Origin: Progne subis subis
Lineage: Eukaryota > Chordata > Aves > Passeriformes > Hirundinidae
Reading direction: 5' to 3'
Assembly (NCBI GenBank): GCA_022316685.1
Contig: JAKJHU010000056.1
Span: 3,835,872 to 3,899,871 of the forward strand
DNA length: 64,000 bases
A program made the position numbers and the translations under genes. Position 1 is the first letter of the stretch. Every line of letters starts with the position of its first letter. The notes below the pieces were generated by a model that made no database searches, was not told where the DNA came from, and saw only the letters and a list, made by a program, of their open reading frames with translations. Below are positions 12,809 through 25,974 of the stretch, one piece after another.

Positions 12809-15800
12809 ATACTGCTCCCAAAAAGCTGAATGCCTGTCTGGAGTGTTCAAGGAACTGCTCAGACACATGTGGGACACAGGAATCTTTCCTCTTTGTTTGA
12901 CTGCTACTGGTCTGTGTGCTTTACTACCGAGGAGATATTTGAATATACACAAAACCTGTGGTGAAGATGGAGGAGTGGCTAATGAGACTGAATTGAAATA
13001 CCCTGGAGTGGCTGATTACCCTAAGGGACAGGACAGCCTATGAGTGTAGGTTTCAGCAGAGAAAACAGAGGTACTAACATGGCAAAAGGAAGGATGTATG
13101 AGAAAATGCATTTGAGAATGGGGGAATTGTCACGAGCTGTAAGGCATTTGAGCTGATCATGTGTGGTGAATAGTGCAGCCTGGTGCTTAGAAAAGTGTGT
13201 AGTATGTGGAGGAAAAATAGCAGAGAAAAGCTAAATTTCTCAGGAAGACAGCTTAGATGAAAAAGGGGTTCATCTGCATTATTTTAATTTATTTTATCTC
13301 CCCTGACAAGAGTAGCACAGAAGGAAGCTTAACAGGAATGAGAGTTTGGCCCTAAGTGTCTCTACTGAGAGCAGATTCCCTCTAGATTCCCTCCAGTGTT
13401 TCAGCCCGAGTCCCTTCTGCAAACAGAGATGAATTCAAGGATCAGGTGTATCAAACCCTCAAAGATTTGGATGTAAAAACTTGAAGCATTTGTTGTTGTT
13501 TTTTTTTTTTTTCAAATTATTTCTTCTCTTCCTTTTGTGAGTGTCCCACACTGGAGGTTTAAATAAAGAAGGTTACCAATCTAAACTAGAATGCATCTAA
13601 AACCTATTCCCAAATGCATATTTGTGTGCATGTGTACAAAGAGATTGGGGGAATGTTTAATTATGACTTTCCTTTAAAAAAATGCATAGAAAATAGAAAA
13701 AGGCATTGAAAAATTAAGCTGGGCCTGCTAGACAGTAACTGGCTTATGGGTAAACAGCAGCAACTCCCTTAAAATATCACAAAATAATTTAGGAATGCTG
13801 AGGTCGATGAGGGCGTTAAGAGACATGAGCAGGGAATGACAGATGAGATTGTCATTGCAAAACGCCTCCATGAGTTCTGTGCCATTAGTATTTAGAGAAA
13901 AAGCTGAAGGTCATATCAGAGACTAGAATACATTTTCCTGGGGGCAATATGAAATGCTAAAAGGTTTTATGATTATGCCAGAGCAGATAGTTAGGCAATT
14001 AGAGCTGTTGAAAACTGTCAAGGCATGGGATCCAGATGAGTTACATTTGAGAATTGAGATGGAAGTTGCAAGTGGAATTGAAAGCTTTGGCAGATATTTT
14101 TTTGATGCATCTCCAAGGGTTGGGTGGTTGGAGAGGATGGGGCAGTGTGGCTAATGTAGTTGCTATATATATGCAATGCTCATGAAATACCCATGCCAAA
14201 GCAACACTTTGGTAAGAATATGACTGATAGAGGATATTTTGCCTGGACTTAGGAAGAGGGGGTTCTTGGTTTATAAATTCACTCGACTTTCTGAAACACG
14301 TTATTGCACCAGAAGACAAATGTCAAGCAAAGTCCATAATTTACCTGACTTTTCTGAAAGCATAGCATGAGAAATATTGAGTTGCTTAATAAATGCACAT
14401 TTTCTCCTGAAAATGACTAAAAATTAGCTCAGGGGGAACAAATAGTGTCAGTAACACTACAGAGGGATACCAGAGACCCAAAGAGCACACATACGTTGTG
14501 TAATGATCTACTTGCATCAAGTTAGACATCCTTGTGCAACATTTTTCTTGTTTTGAGCTTCAGACTTAAAATGTAGAGGAAAAAGGGGGAAATCTTGTGC
14601 TCCCTTGTGCCAAAGTACAGGTACAGTGAGGGGCAGAGCCACCACAAGCCATTCATGCCTGTGCAAGTCTTTAGACTGTACAAGACTTTGTGTCCACTGT
14701 TGGCAGGGGCTGCCCCTCAGGCACGATTCTGATTCAGAGGAGCTCAGCTCTGTCGGGGGTAATGATTGGCCTCATAAAGAATTAAGGATGGCTAATGAGA
14801 TTGTTGCCAGCACAGCTGAATGGGATGTCAGCAAATATTTGTTAGAAGATGAAGAATGCAGTGTGGGAGCTCTGTGCTGGGCTCCTTCCCCAAAGAGAAT
14901 TCCTGCTGCTGGTTGGAGATGGGAGCTCCCAAAGCACCGGCAATGGGCATCTGTCCATCCCTTTTCTTGTGTGTGGTGTTTTCCTTGTCTCTTCACCTTT
15001 CAAAGGGATACAGCTCAGTATTAAATTGACCCTGTGTGTCCCTGTGAGGCAGTAGACATGAAAATGGGCAACTTTTTTTCTCCTCCCTACTTTTCTCTTC
15101 GTTCTAGGGGCGCATTTGTTTCTAGGGCTGTCCTATCTTCTTTTGCAGACTGAAAAAGCAGTAGCAGGTCTCTTGCAGGTAAAATTTTTATTCAAGGTGA
15201 GATGTGTCCCATGGTCTAAAGGGAGCACACCTCCCATACCTGTGCTGCATTCCACCCTGCCAGATAGCCTTCTTGCACTGACCCAGCAGGAACGTAAAGA
15301 GGAATTGTAAATACTCAGCACCTTCAGGGATCCAGCTCTGTGGTAATCTCCTTCCTCTTCCTTAATCTTCATAGCTGAAGCACTGTTGATGTGTTTGCTA
15401 TTCATCTGTTGTAGCATTTAAATAGTAATTATTAGTGGCATATTCTTTTGGGTGATCAGCCCAAAGCTGCAGTGCAAGAGTGTGACCTTGAGCTTTCCTA
15501 CAGACCATGGAAATTAGTTGATAATGGACAGCAGTAATTGCTTGGATGACAGTGCACCTCTGGAGCTGTATCACCACAATACATCACTGAGGCCAGGAGC
15601 TTAGCAGGACTCAGGGAAAAAAAAGGAATTAACAAAATGCAAACAAGATGTTGAAATGCATTAAAAATGGGACAGAGGATAATACAGAGGGTAATTATAA
15701 TGTAATTATATAAATATAATTATATAAGTAAGCTCTATGGTTTCACTGGGAATGTTGCGTGCAGGGCTGGGTTCAGGGATGCCTGATGGGTGTGTAAATC

Positions 15801-18250
15801 TTACTCATTGGAGAAGTCTTAAACAGTGGTGTTATTTAGTTTTGGAAAGGAGACCACAAGGAGGACATCAAAGGTGTCCTGCCAGTAATCCTCTATTTTG
15901 GAGCCCTTTTCTCTCAGTCTGTTGTTCAGTAGAAGATAAAGGAAGGGAACAGATCTAAACAGAATATCACGACATCTTTTTCCCTTCCTCACATGAAAAA
16001 TGCTCATGGTCACTGATGAACAGATGCACAAGAAGCTACAGAGAGGAAGAAACCAGGGCAGCAAAAAACAGAGCAATGATATTTCACACCCAGACTCTGC
16101 TAAGTAGTTGTCCTTACGTACTCCCCCAAATATTTCCCTGTGTCTCTTGAAGCCCTGCTGCAAGGCATGATCCAGGGAAGAGAAAACAAAAGCTTCTGAA
16201 CAAGCGATAAGTCTGACATTTTTAATATTTGAGTTCAAATTGAATACACAGACTTTGTTTTCACCCATGGAACTTGTTGCCACAAAAGGAGATGAGCGAT
16301 GAATTCTCATGGGTTTGGGGAGAATATGGAAACATAGCAAAATTAAGAATACTGCTGTTCTGATTAGCAGTGGCACCTTTTAGGAGGGATAGTCAAACTG
16401 CATGACTTAAATTAAAATTTAAGTATTGGGGATGAAGATAAAAGCTAAAGTGGAAGCATAGTTCCTGGTTTTTACACTTTCTGGATTTAATTATGTTTTC
16501 TACACATTGAATTCACCCACTTGTATTTCTAGTCAGGTCTTCTGTGTGCTCCAGTGTTTACATGAACAAAAAGCATTCACAGTTATCAGCATAAAGATTA
16601 GAAATATATAAAACGAGCTTTAGGAGGGAATGCTAATAACTTAACAGAAAATTTGTGCCTTTAAAGTGCAAAAATACTTTCACAAACCTACTTAATCTGG
16701 CTGATTCTGGCTGTCATAATACAAGCTTTATTAAACTGATCATTAGCTTGATGCAATGTAATGTGTTTTGTGCTTTTGATCTTGCTTGCTGCTGCAAATA
16801 TATCCTTCATTCCGAAATGGCCTCACATATAAGGTGGCTGCACTTGTAGGCTATAATTTTATTACAACATTTGCCAGACTGATGCACTCAGACCATTTAG
16901 TATCACTTTATCACAGATAGCAACAGCACAACTAACTACAAAATCACAAAAAAGCCTTTAAATTTTACATATTGGAAACAAGTTAAAATTCACTTTTGAC
17001 CAGGGGGTCTTCTTCAAGCTGAGAAGAAAATGTAAAATGTATAATTTCATTACCCTGTATTAAACTTCTATTTTTCCTTTAGAGTTTCACTAGCTAAATC
17101 AGCAGGACCAAAATCCTCTTCCCTTGATATTTTTTTTTTATTTCCATGGAACTCAAAAATGGGCAACGTTTCCATGATTTTTCCATTCCATGGTTTTACT
17201 GCTGGGACAATATTGTTTCTGTTACAGCTTGTGAGCAGTATTTTGTGTCTGTTCTTAAACAGATCTGATGCGTGAAATGATGATGTTCCTGTGCTTTCTC
17301 AGGCTTTGAAGTAATCAGAACTAAATATTGTCAAGTTTGTTAAATGTTTAGATGAGCAAACTGCTGTCAGACCTGAATGTGCAAGAAGTGATAATCCACA
17401 GTAAAAGAAAAATAAATCAGTGTTTGAAATAAAGAAAAAGAGTACTGGCATTTTAAAAGGAAATGTGTTTTCAGGCCTCTTTATCTCTCTACTGGGTTTT
17501 GCACTTTGTGTTAATGAAGTCGAGCTTGCCCCTTTCTTCAGGAAGGCCAGCAATTGGGTTTTTTTCTTCTTTTTTAATGGAATTTGGGCTTCTCATTTGC
17601 CTCACTGTGTGAGGACTTTAAAGAAATCTCCACACATCAGTCTTTCCTGAAGATTTAGTTGCACCTTCTGCCAACCTCTCCAAACACGCTTGTCTACGCT
17701 ATCCTTTATCATAAATAGTTCCCCTCTTTGCAAATGTATTTTAGTTCTGAGTAAGGGATCGATAGCTGAAGGGAATCCTGGAAAAACCAGGCTGGTGCTA
17801 TTCCTTAGTGTCTGCCAAATGTATCATCAGGGTTTGCTGTGCCTCACATGGCCCCAGCACTGATGGGGTTTCCATGGTGGGGAAAGCAATTATCGCCGGT
17901 TTGCCTTGCAAATGTTGAAAGGCATCTGCTGTTCCTCTGAGGTGCCTGGAGAAATGGAAATTGATGCTGATAATAAACATAATTAAAAAGAAGGTTGCTG
18001 CAAATACTCCTGATCTGTAAGGAAAAAGTGACATTTTAAGGGCTGTGCTGTGGATATAATGAGGATTGGTATTGGCTTTTAAGCCATCATACTGAGGCTG
18101 GGATGGATGTTTGATAAAACCGCTCATTATGAGACACTGTATTGCAAAAAGTTTGTGTTGTATCAAAGTCCATGATGTCACAAGGGTTTAGACTGGAAAT
18201 TCTTTATTCCTGTGTTTCATTTGCAAACCTCTGGATCTGGGTTTTCATTA
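12809..18250. other. Non-coding stretch with a possible ancient CR1 trace
   Basis: No exon is recognised. A T14 tract lies near 13499-13512 and an AT-only stretch at 15695-15727. Around 16268-16315, GGAACTTGTTGCCACAAAAG followed by GGGTTTGGGG resembles very old CR1 copies, but this is weak. The longest open frame (185 codons, minus strand, 15819-16376) is hydrophobic and matches no family I know. The 17.88-18.14 kb part is TAAT-rich and could be a conserved enhancer. Confidence 0.5.
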
Positions 18251-18414
18251 GGGGTTGTTGTTGTTGTGTTTCATTTTTCTTTGTTTTTGGTTGTTGTTGT
18301 TGTTCTGGTTTTTTTTGGGTTTTGGTGTTTTTTTGGTTTTTTGTTTTTGTTTTGGTTTTTTTTTTTTTGGGTTTTTGGGTTTTTTGGTTTTTTTTGTTTT
18401 TTTGGGGTTTTTTT
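18251..18414 (+). repeat. T/G low-complexity tract
   Basis: This is made of GTT repeats, then T runs broken by GG, GGG and finally GGGG. The G runs are on the + strand. It is too diverged to be a telomere-type array, and its open frames are artefacts. Confidence 0.9.
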
Positions 18415-19144
18415 TAATGCAGAAAGGAAAGGTGTGAAAGACCTTCCCTTTGCAAACTCTCCTAAGTCCAGTGAGGTTCAATCCTGGCCAGTCCAGACCA
18501 TCATCAGGGACCTGTTGGGTTGCAAAAGACAAAAATAAATGTCTGGGTTTGGTGCAAAGGTTCTGTCTTGATGTGCCTGTATGATCTAATCTTGAAAACA
18601 GTAATGTTGAAGAGAAATAGGATAAGAACACATTCTGTAATATTTGTTCCACCTGACAGTTTCTGTGCCAGGTATTTAGACTGAGGTCACGAAATACCAG
18701 CTTTTAAGTTAGAAACAGCTTGGTGCAAATGCCAGTGATAAAAGAGCCAAGCTGGAAATAACATTAAATAATTACAGTGAAATAAAAAGACTATTTCAAA
18801 GTTGTAATTGAGTTTGATGTGTCATGATTATGTTATTGGTAGCAGTTCATGGCTCATCCAACGTTGTTATTGCAGAATCGATGTGTTCATTTAATGTTTT
18901 CTGGATCGTTCTTGTCATCTGTGGTGCTTAATTGAATAAAACACAAGATTCACTTGGAATAGATGCAGATACAAAGTACTAAATTTCTCAGAGGAAGAAT
19001 GTTTTCACTTTGTTTAACCCGAAGCGTTAGTTTACTTGCAAATATAATTGATACTGGCTTGAAGAGCATTCCTGGAGTACATTAAGCAGGACAGCCATAA
19101 CAACAGTATTAGATTTATGGCAGATGAGTGTAAATAGTGCAGTA
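18415..19144. other. Non-coding stretch
   Basis: Unique AT-rich sequence with no recognised gene or transposon. Confidence 0.55.
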
Positions 19145-19586
19145 TTAACTGTAATGGATTCTGGACTGTAAATATGCCACCACATCCCACTGGGCAGGAT
19201 CAGGAGTCTTATTCATGAATGACTCTTTAGGTGTAATTGTATGAAAGGAAATAAGCCCTGCACGTTGAATTACCTTTTGATACGTAGCACAGAGTTGCAC
19301 ATTTTGGTAATTCTGACCTGCCCAGGTCTCAACCCCCAGTAAGGTTGTGGTCTTGGTGTCCAAGCCCAGCACTGAAACTGGAAACTGAATGCTGACTTTG
19401 GTGGAAGTTCCATCAAACTTCACCTGTGCAGGGAGCTGCACATTTTAAATCCTTGCCCAGCCCAAACTGAGGTGTAACATCACCAAAAGCTACTGAAACT
19501 AAATGTGAACCATTCAATCTTTCTGTAGGCAGGAAGGGAACAGAAATGCAATGCTGCACACATGGAAAGAAAACAGGGTGTTTCTT
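19145..19586 (-). pseudogene. Unrecognised protein-like fragment with a frameshift
   Basis: On the minus strand one frame is open from 19586 down to a TGA at 19413-19415 (about 57 codons). A second frame, closed just upstream by a TAA at 19444-19446, is open from about 19443 to its stop at 19145. The two overlap in a short region (about 19416-19443), as a single old frameshift in a coding sequence would produce. Composition is balanced, with Gly, Asp, Thr, Val and paired Cys and no low complexity, unlike most chance frames here. CCTTCCTGCCTACAG, an acceptor-like sequence, lies in the upstream frame, and AAAAG/GTAATT, a donor-like sequence, lies in the second. I do not recognise the family. 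It could be a decayed exon, a retrocopy fragment, an old viral remnant or chance. Confidence 0.3.
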
Positions 19587-22500
19587 CTAACGGGGTGCCT
19601 CAGAAGTGAGTACTGGAAAAAGAAGTATCTGTCCTGTGTGGAGAGAGAAATTCACTGATAGTAAAAATAATCTCTTCAGGAACGCACAGCAGTGAGCTGT
19701 GCAGGCAGAATATTCTTGTTGGGACTGTAACAGTTATGTTGAAAACTCCTCTAGCCCAGAGCATAGGGACCCCCCCAGCTGTGCAGCTCCTTGGTGCTGT
19801 TGTAATACAAATACTATATCAAAAGAAAAAGGTTCTTTTTCATTTATTTTCATTACAATGATCTTATATGGTGACTGCATTGATTGTATGCAACTATACT
19901 ATAGGTCTATTCTGTGAATAGATGCTTTTTTGCTTTTGACTTCAGCACACAAAGAATAGGTGTTCATTTTGACTGTGTCGGCATTTCACTTCTCTGACTT
20001 TGTAAGGAGGCTTCAAAATTGATGTGCCTTGCACTTGCAGCCACTTTGAGCCACTTCACAGAGCCAGAGTAACATCAAGGAGCCTCAGTGCCTGGGAGAA
20101 GAAGAGGCACAGGATTTTGCCAGGGTCAAAGCCCTATCAGACTTTTATGCAATCAATTATCTCTGATTATAGAGATTTAAACCTCATTTACAGTGCAAAA
20201 TCTGATTAATATACTTAAGTTTCTGTATCCCAAAAAGGATTCACCCTAAACAAATTAACTCCCCCTTTTCCTCCTGGAAGGAAAGTCAAAGTGAAGAGAG
20301 TGGTATCATGTTCCACGATTCAGTGTGAGCTCTACTCTTCCAGCAAAGACCTGCCTGCATCATAAGGGCTTATTCTACCATCTGTGTTTGCATAAACTTC
20401 TGTTAACAAACCATATTGTTATTGGGGAGAAAATTCAATCTTTAGAATAGGATTTTTCTAAGAGAGCTGCCTGAATCCTCTGTGTTGCTGGAGAACAGAT
20501 CTGTATCAAGGAATGTGAGACCGCAGAGTTCATTTAACACTGAGATACAAAAGGGTTTATTTTATTACAATCTATGCCATTCTAATGGATCACTTGATAA
20601 GAAAGTATTAAAATGTAGTGCTGGATGGACTGTAAGTGAATATTTATTTGCCTTCTACCACTACCACATAGATGAACCAAAAATATCAGGCTGGTACTTA
20701 ATGGTTAAGATAAACTGTTTAATCAGATTTATGGCATTATGCTGCCAATATTATCTGAATTGAAATCAGTGGAAAGAAAACACCAGTTGAAAGCATCATT
20801 GCAAGACTGTAACTGCTATTTTTGTAGCTTTTAATCACATGCAGCCTGCCTCTGGCATCTATGAAGGGGAGAAAATGTTGAAAATACATTTCTCTATTTT
20901 GGAAAGCTTCACTTCATTTCTGGACATCATTTAAAGCCTGATCTGTTGGTTAGAATTTCCCCATGTACTTTGACTTTTCTTTGACTGCTGGAAGGGGAGA
21001 AGTGGTCAGTCCAGGTACTTCTGAAGAATGATGTCAAAGCTTTGTACAACAGTTTCCCTTTCATGCTGAGAACAGATACACTGCCCATCAATCTCATGTT
21101 TTCTGCTGTTATTAATCCTTTCAGAGTAGCTACTGCTTGTTCTGATGTCACCAAACTGCAACCCAAGGTGAGAATAAGTTAACTTGGTGCTCTGGATTGC
21201 TCCAGAAGGCAGATGGAATTAATTTTTTTTTAGTTTTTTTTTCTGCCAGCCAACTTCTATTTCCATTATTTCAGGCTCTTGCAGATTAAGTCTCTAAACA
21301 TCCTATCCTGCAGTCACTTCCCACACCAGTATAAGTCTTGATCTACAGAGATGAACAATAGAAATGAAAAGACTGCTGATTCTATGAATAAATACAAGCC
21401 CTAAGCTGTCTTATTATCCCTGGAAAATATGTACCAAAAGCTGTCTTTGGGTAATATTTGCAATAAAAGGCTGATAGAGTTCTCAGGACTGATGAAATCT
21501 GCCCCTTTTTGTTTCAAAAATTCTGATTTGCTCAGCTGAGAATGCAGTGATGGGTGATGCCACTTTTTTTCTAGCATAAGTTCAAGTATGAATGTGAAAA
21601 TATGTGAGCTTTCCAAACATAACACATTGGAGACACTTCACAGGTAGAGCTGGGCACTGACCCAGGGCTTTTCAGAGCACACTGTGTGCAGCAAAGCCTG
21701 ATCTGAGCACATGGCATTGATCTCCTTCTGCCCACCTTGGTGCGTGGGTTCGTCTCCTCTTGTAGCCAGGGTAGGAGAACAGCAAGCTGGAAGAGGAGTG
21801 GGCTCAGTTTGTGTCTCTTTGTGGATTTTGGTGTTGTATTACAGCATACTCAGACAGGCACACGCACCACCTGTGTCTGATTTTTATGTGTGTATGTGAT
21901 GGACATGTTTCATATCTGCAGTGCAGTTACATGAAATTTGAGAGGTATGTAAATGGGACATGCATGAATTATCTGTGGCAAGAAAATGGCTCACTCTGGT
22001 TTACTCTCTCGCACTCTAGCTCACATTTCATACTTGTGTGATTTCCTAAGAGTTTTAGAGTCAGGGTGAACAGTCCACATTGCTGCATAGCTTTGTGTAA
22101 CCATGTTATGGAACTTCCTGTTAGTCTCAAAATACGGCAAATTCCCTTCTTCGTGCTATTTTCTAAACTAAATGAAACCGCAGGTTTTTTGGTTTTTTGT
22201 GCAAGAATTCACAAGTTCACAGGTGTAGCCTGCTTTGAAATGTCTGTGCCATTGTTTCTGTTTTGCTGCCTTCAGAATATGGTGAAACTGAAGAGTCAGA
22301 GATACCAAATCAAACAATAATGTAGGGAAAACTGTGTTGGAGGCAAGCTCACTAGTGAGTGTTACAGAAAGGATACATTTGTTGTTTGGGGTTGACTGTG
22401 GGAACTCATGATTGAGTACAACAGAGTATCTGTGCAATGTTTTGGGGAGGCTGTGCTTCATTCATATTCATAAAGAGTGAAGCTCTGTGAACTGTATTGG

Positions 22501-25500
22501 GGCAATCTCAAATACTGAGCCACGGTGTATTAAACAGAGGTCCTCAGTCCCTTAGTGAAGGTTGCTCAGCACTCCTAGGACCCTTCAGCAACTCTCAGAC
22601 ATGCAGAGCCATTCCCTGTGCCTCAGCCTGGCTGTCAGACCTCAAAGGAACAAACACCTCTGATAGGAGGGCACAGGGAGCAGTCTTGGCAAGAGACTTT
22701 TTCATGCTCCCTGTCCATTTTGGGCATCCCATCCCTGCTGCTGCTGACCTTGTGCCACTGACAGCCACAGCCTTCTGAAGACTTGCCCCTGTTCCCAGTA
22801 GGGACAGTGTGGGCAAGGTTGAGGCCCCCTTTGTCATTTCCAGGGGAGATGTGAGGGGTTCACACCCCCTCTGCCTGCAGGAATCCGGGGCTGTGAATCT
22901 GCCCTTGCTCCAGCTCCACCCGAGTGCCCAAGGCGACATTTTTGAATACCTGCTAAGTCTCTGTAATTAATGCACATTATCAATGATAAATAAAGGATGT
23001 CTTACACCCTCTTAGAGGTCTTCTGCTGTACTCAGAGCCCTGCTGTTCTCCTGTAAGGTGTATAGGATATACAGATGTTATGCATCTTTTCTGCATTAAT
23101 TTTCTTGTGTTGCAGGTAGATCAAATAAATACATGAGAACAGGACTTCACCACCACATTACTTGAATTATTTATTCTATTTAGGTTTGAATTTGGGCAGT
23201 TACATATTTGTTTGTACATCATGCTGTATGGTTTCCACTTTCTCTACTGTGTCATCTGGCTACGAGTGAATTGGGAATCTGGTTTGGTGCAGTATCCTCA
23301 GAGATGAAGAGTACCTCTCAGAGGCAGTTAAAACAATGGCATAATACTGAAAATGAAAGCTCTCTAAGGTGGTACAAATGGCACATCAAAACTGCTGGTC
23401 AGTTAAAAAAAAAAAATAGAAAATAGAGCAAGGCATTGTTCTGGTTTCTGTTTTCTTCATCACAACAGGAGCAGCTCTTGAGGTTACAATAGTAATGAGC
23501 CATTTCTGTTGACCTTCTTTATCTATTTTAGTAAACACACACTTTTACCACTGAGTCAGGGGTTCTGAGCAGACCTTTCCAGTTGGCCCATTTTCCATAA
23601 ATTGCATTTCCACTAGAGGGCATTCAACATAGCAGTAACATTTTGTCTGTCCTCTGGGATAAGTACATGCACGGTGTCCAGAAAGGTGAATGCAGGGTGG
23701 GTACTGAGGAACAGAGGGGAAGATTGAGTGAGGTGATGTGAATCTGTGCATTACTTGTTTTATCTGCTAGTGGAGTTTTGCCCAAGTGTTGTTTTCTGCC
23801 TCTTCCTTCCACCTTCAGACTTGAGAAGAGGAATGTGAAAACATTGTGGGTTTGCCTTCTCCAAAAATAAAGACATGATGCAGACAGGAAGGGCTTTGGG
23901 TCCCTTTGAGCCTCTTTTAGAGAAGACAAGTGTTGGCAGTGTTTTCATTGTTCAGACTCAAGGAGGTTATTTTAGGTTGGTGGAAAAGCTTATCTACCAC
24001 AGAGCTAGCAGGAATGCAGCAACATATGCTTACCACAACAGATTCAATCCCAAGAGGTCTAGAAACACTTGATAAAAACCACACCAGCATACAGATCCTC
24101 ACAGCCATCATAGGCCCCACCAGAAACTGAAGGCAGTGATCGCCACAACCCATCCAGCTCACTGTTGGGGAGGCAGGGAACACCAGAGAAAACACCAGTG
24201 CAGGTGGCAGAGGTGACATCTTTGCAGTTCTTGGTGTTGTTTGGGAATATTTGAGAGAAGTTATGAGGCTAACATAGTGTTCAGTGCGTCACCACTCCTC
24301 AGGGCCCACTGGTCACATCTTCTGGAGGTGATGGCAGTCCCCAAGAGATCCTCTCCAAATGCCCAAAGCTGGGCTCAGCCTGCCCAGCCTGCAGGATCCA
24401 CATGTCAAGTTTTATGTTCAGAAACTGAGGTTGTTTTGTCTTTATGCCTTCATCACCTGTGACACCTCAGAGGTTGTCATGGTATAACTTTCAAGTATGA
24501 GACATCTTTGATGAATGCATGTTTTACACATCCATTTAAGTGTCATTATTTTGCATAGCCTCACTATTAAAAGTGTATGCCTCACGTTGTGAGTTCAAGT
24601 AATTTTTACTTTCTTTTTTTTTTTCTTTTTGTTAAAGCCGATATAAAAGTAAATGAAAAATAACAACCGCTGCGATGAAAAGTGTACTTCATAAAACAAA
24701 TGCTTAAAAAGCCACTTGCTCCAGCTGCAGCTTTTATGTACCAGGATCTCTCAGGCAGTGTACTGTGCTTACATAAGAACTCTTTCACAACATTTACATT
24801 TAAACCAGTCATCATCTTATATGCAGATCATTTATTCATCCTATAAATCACTTTGGAGCTAAAAATGAAGATGAGGCTATCTTTTTCCAAGCAGTAGGCT
24901 GCTAAACAGCCTAATATGTTTGCAGCTGTTGTGAAGATGGGGATTCTCTGTTTGACACTGATTTCGGTGGTGGTGGTGGGAGTGGTTTCTCATCCCTGGT
25001 GATGTTTTTACATTTTCTGACACGGATATTTCAGTTGCAAAATATAAGTTGTGGCTACTCAGTAAAATGAGGGAAGGAAAGGAAGGAAGGAGACAGGAAA
25101 TAAATTATTCCTTTCCTAAAACAACAGTTAAAAAGAACACATACTGAGTCAATAAGGAAGGAGTTCAGCTGCTACCTAGAAATAACCAGGAGGTGTGGGG
25201 GAAAATGTCAGTGAATATTGATCCCTAAGAGCACAGGGAGCAGGAACACTAAGCCAGACTATGAGGAGGTAAACTTTGAAAAAGCAATTTGGAGACCATT
25301 CACAGCTGGCACTGAAGTTGGGGCCTCAGAAGTCTCTCTCACATGGATAAACAAGTGAGAAAGAGGCATCTGTTGCATTGCAGCTGCCAAGGTCACAGCA
25401 GCAGGAGCAGGCAGAGGGGCAGAGAACAGCCAGTGACAGGGTCTGTATTCCTTGCAGGGATAACACAGTGTCGAACAATTGTGGCACTGCTCATCCCCTG

Positions 25501-25932
25501 CCTTTGAGACTGGGATGATGTATTAAAATACATACACTGACTGAAAAAAATAACCCCACAGTGGATTAAAAGTAATGTTTTTGAACAGGAGCTACTTCAA
25601 TAGCAAAGTCTGACTGTCAGTACACACACTTGATCTTTAGGGTAGGCAAACCGAAGTAGGTGCGGAATCCAGAAGTGAGAAGGGCACAAGTACCTGCTGT
25701 GTTCCCCAGAGTCATGCTCCACTTCAGGCAGGAAAGTGCTATGCAAAACAGCTCTAGCTGTGCATGAAAGAGCAGACTTCTTCACAGCTTGCATGCCTGT
25801 GTTGTCTTATTTGTTTACCATGAACTGTGGGGTCCTGGAACTCGGAGCGGCAGCGAGAAATGGGAAGCAGCTGAATACAGTGCTTCAAATCAACCTGTTT
25901 TAATGATTTCAAACCACCCTCTCCTGCTCAAG

Positions 25933-25934
<2 letters not shown>
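19587..25934. other. Non-coding stretch
   Basis: No exon or transposon is recognised. There are short purine-rich pieces such as GGTGGTGGTGGTGGG (about 24966-24980) and a (GGAA)n-like run near 25074-25096. The 22.5-22.9 kb part is GC-richer without a supported gene. Open frames are at most about 114 codons and unrecognised. Confidence 0.5.

Positions 25935-25973
<39 letters not shown>
25935..25973 (+). repeat. A39 homopolymer
   Basis: An uninterrupted run of 39 A. The sequence just upstream shows no polyadenylation signal or SINE body, so it is not clearly a retrotransposon tail. Confidence 0.95.

Positions 25974-25974
<1 letters not shown>

Noticed and set aside
15819..16376. 185-codon minus-strand ORF
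   Set aside because: Unrecognised hydrophobic product overlapping a possible old CR1 trace; most likely chance.
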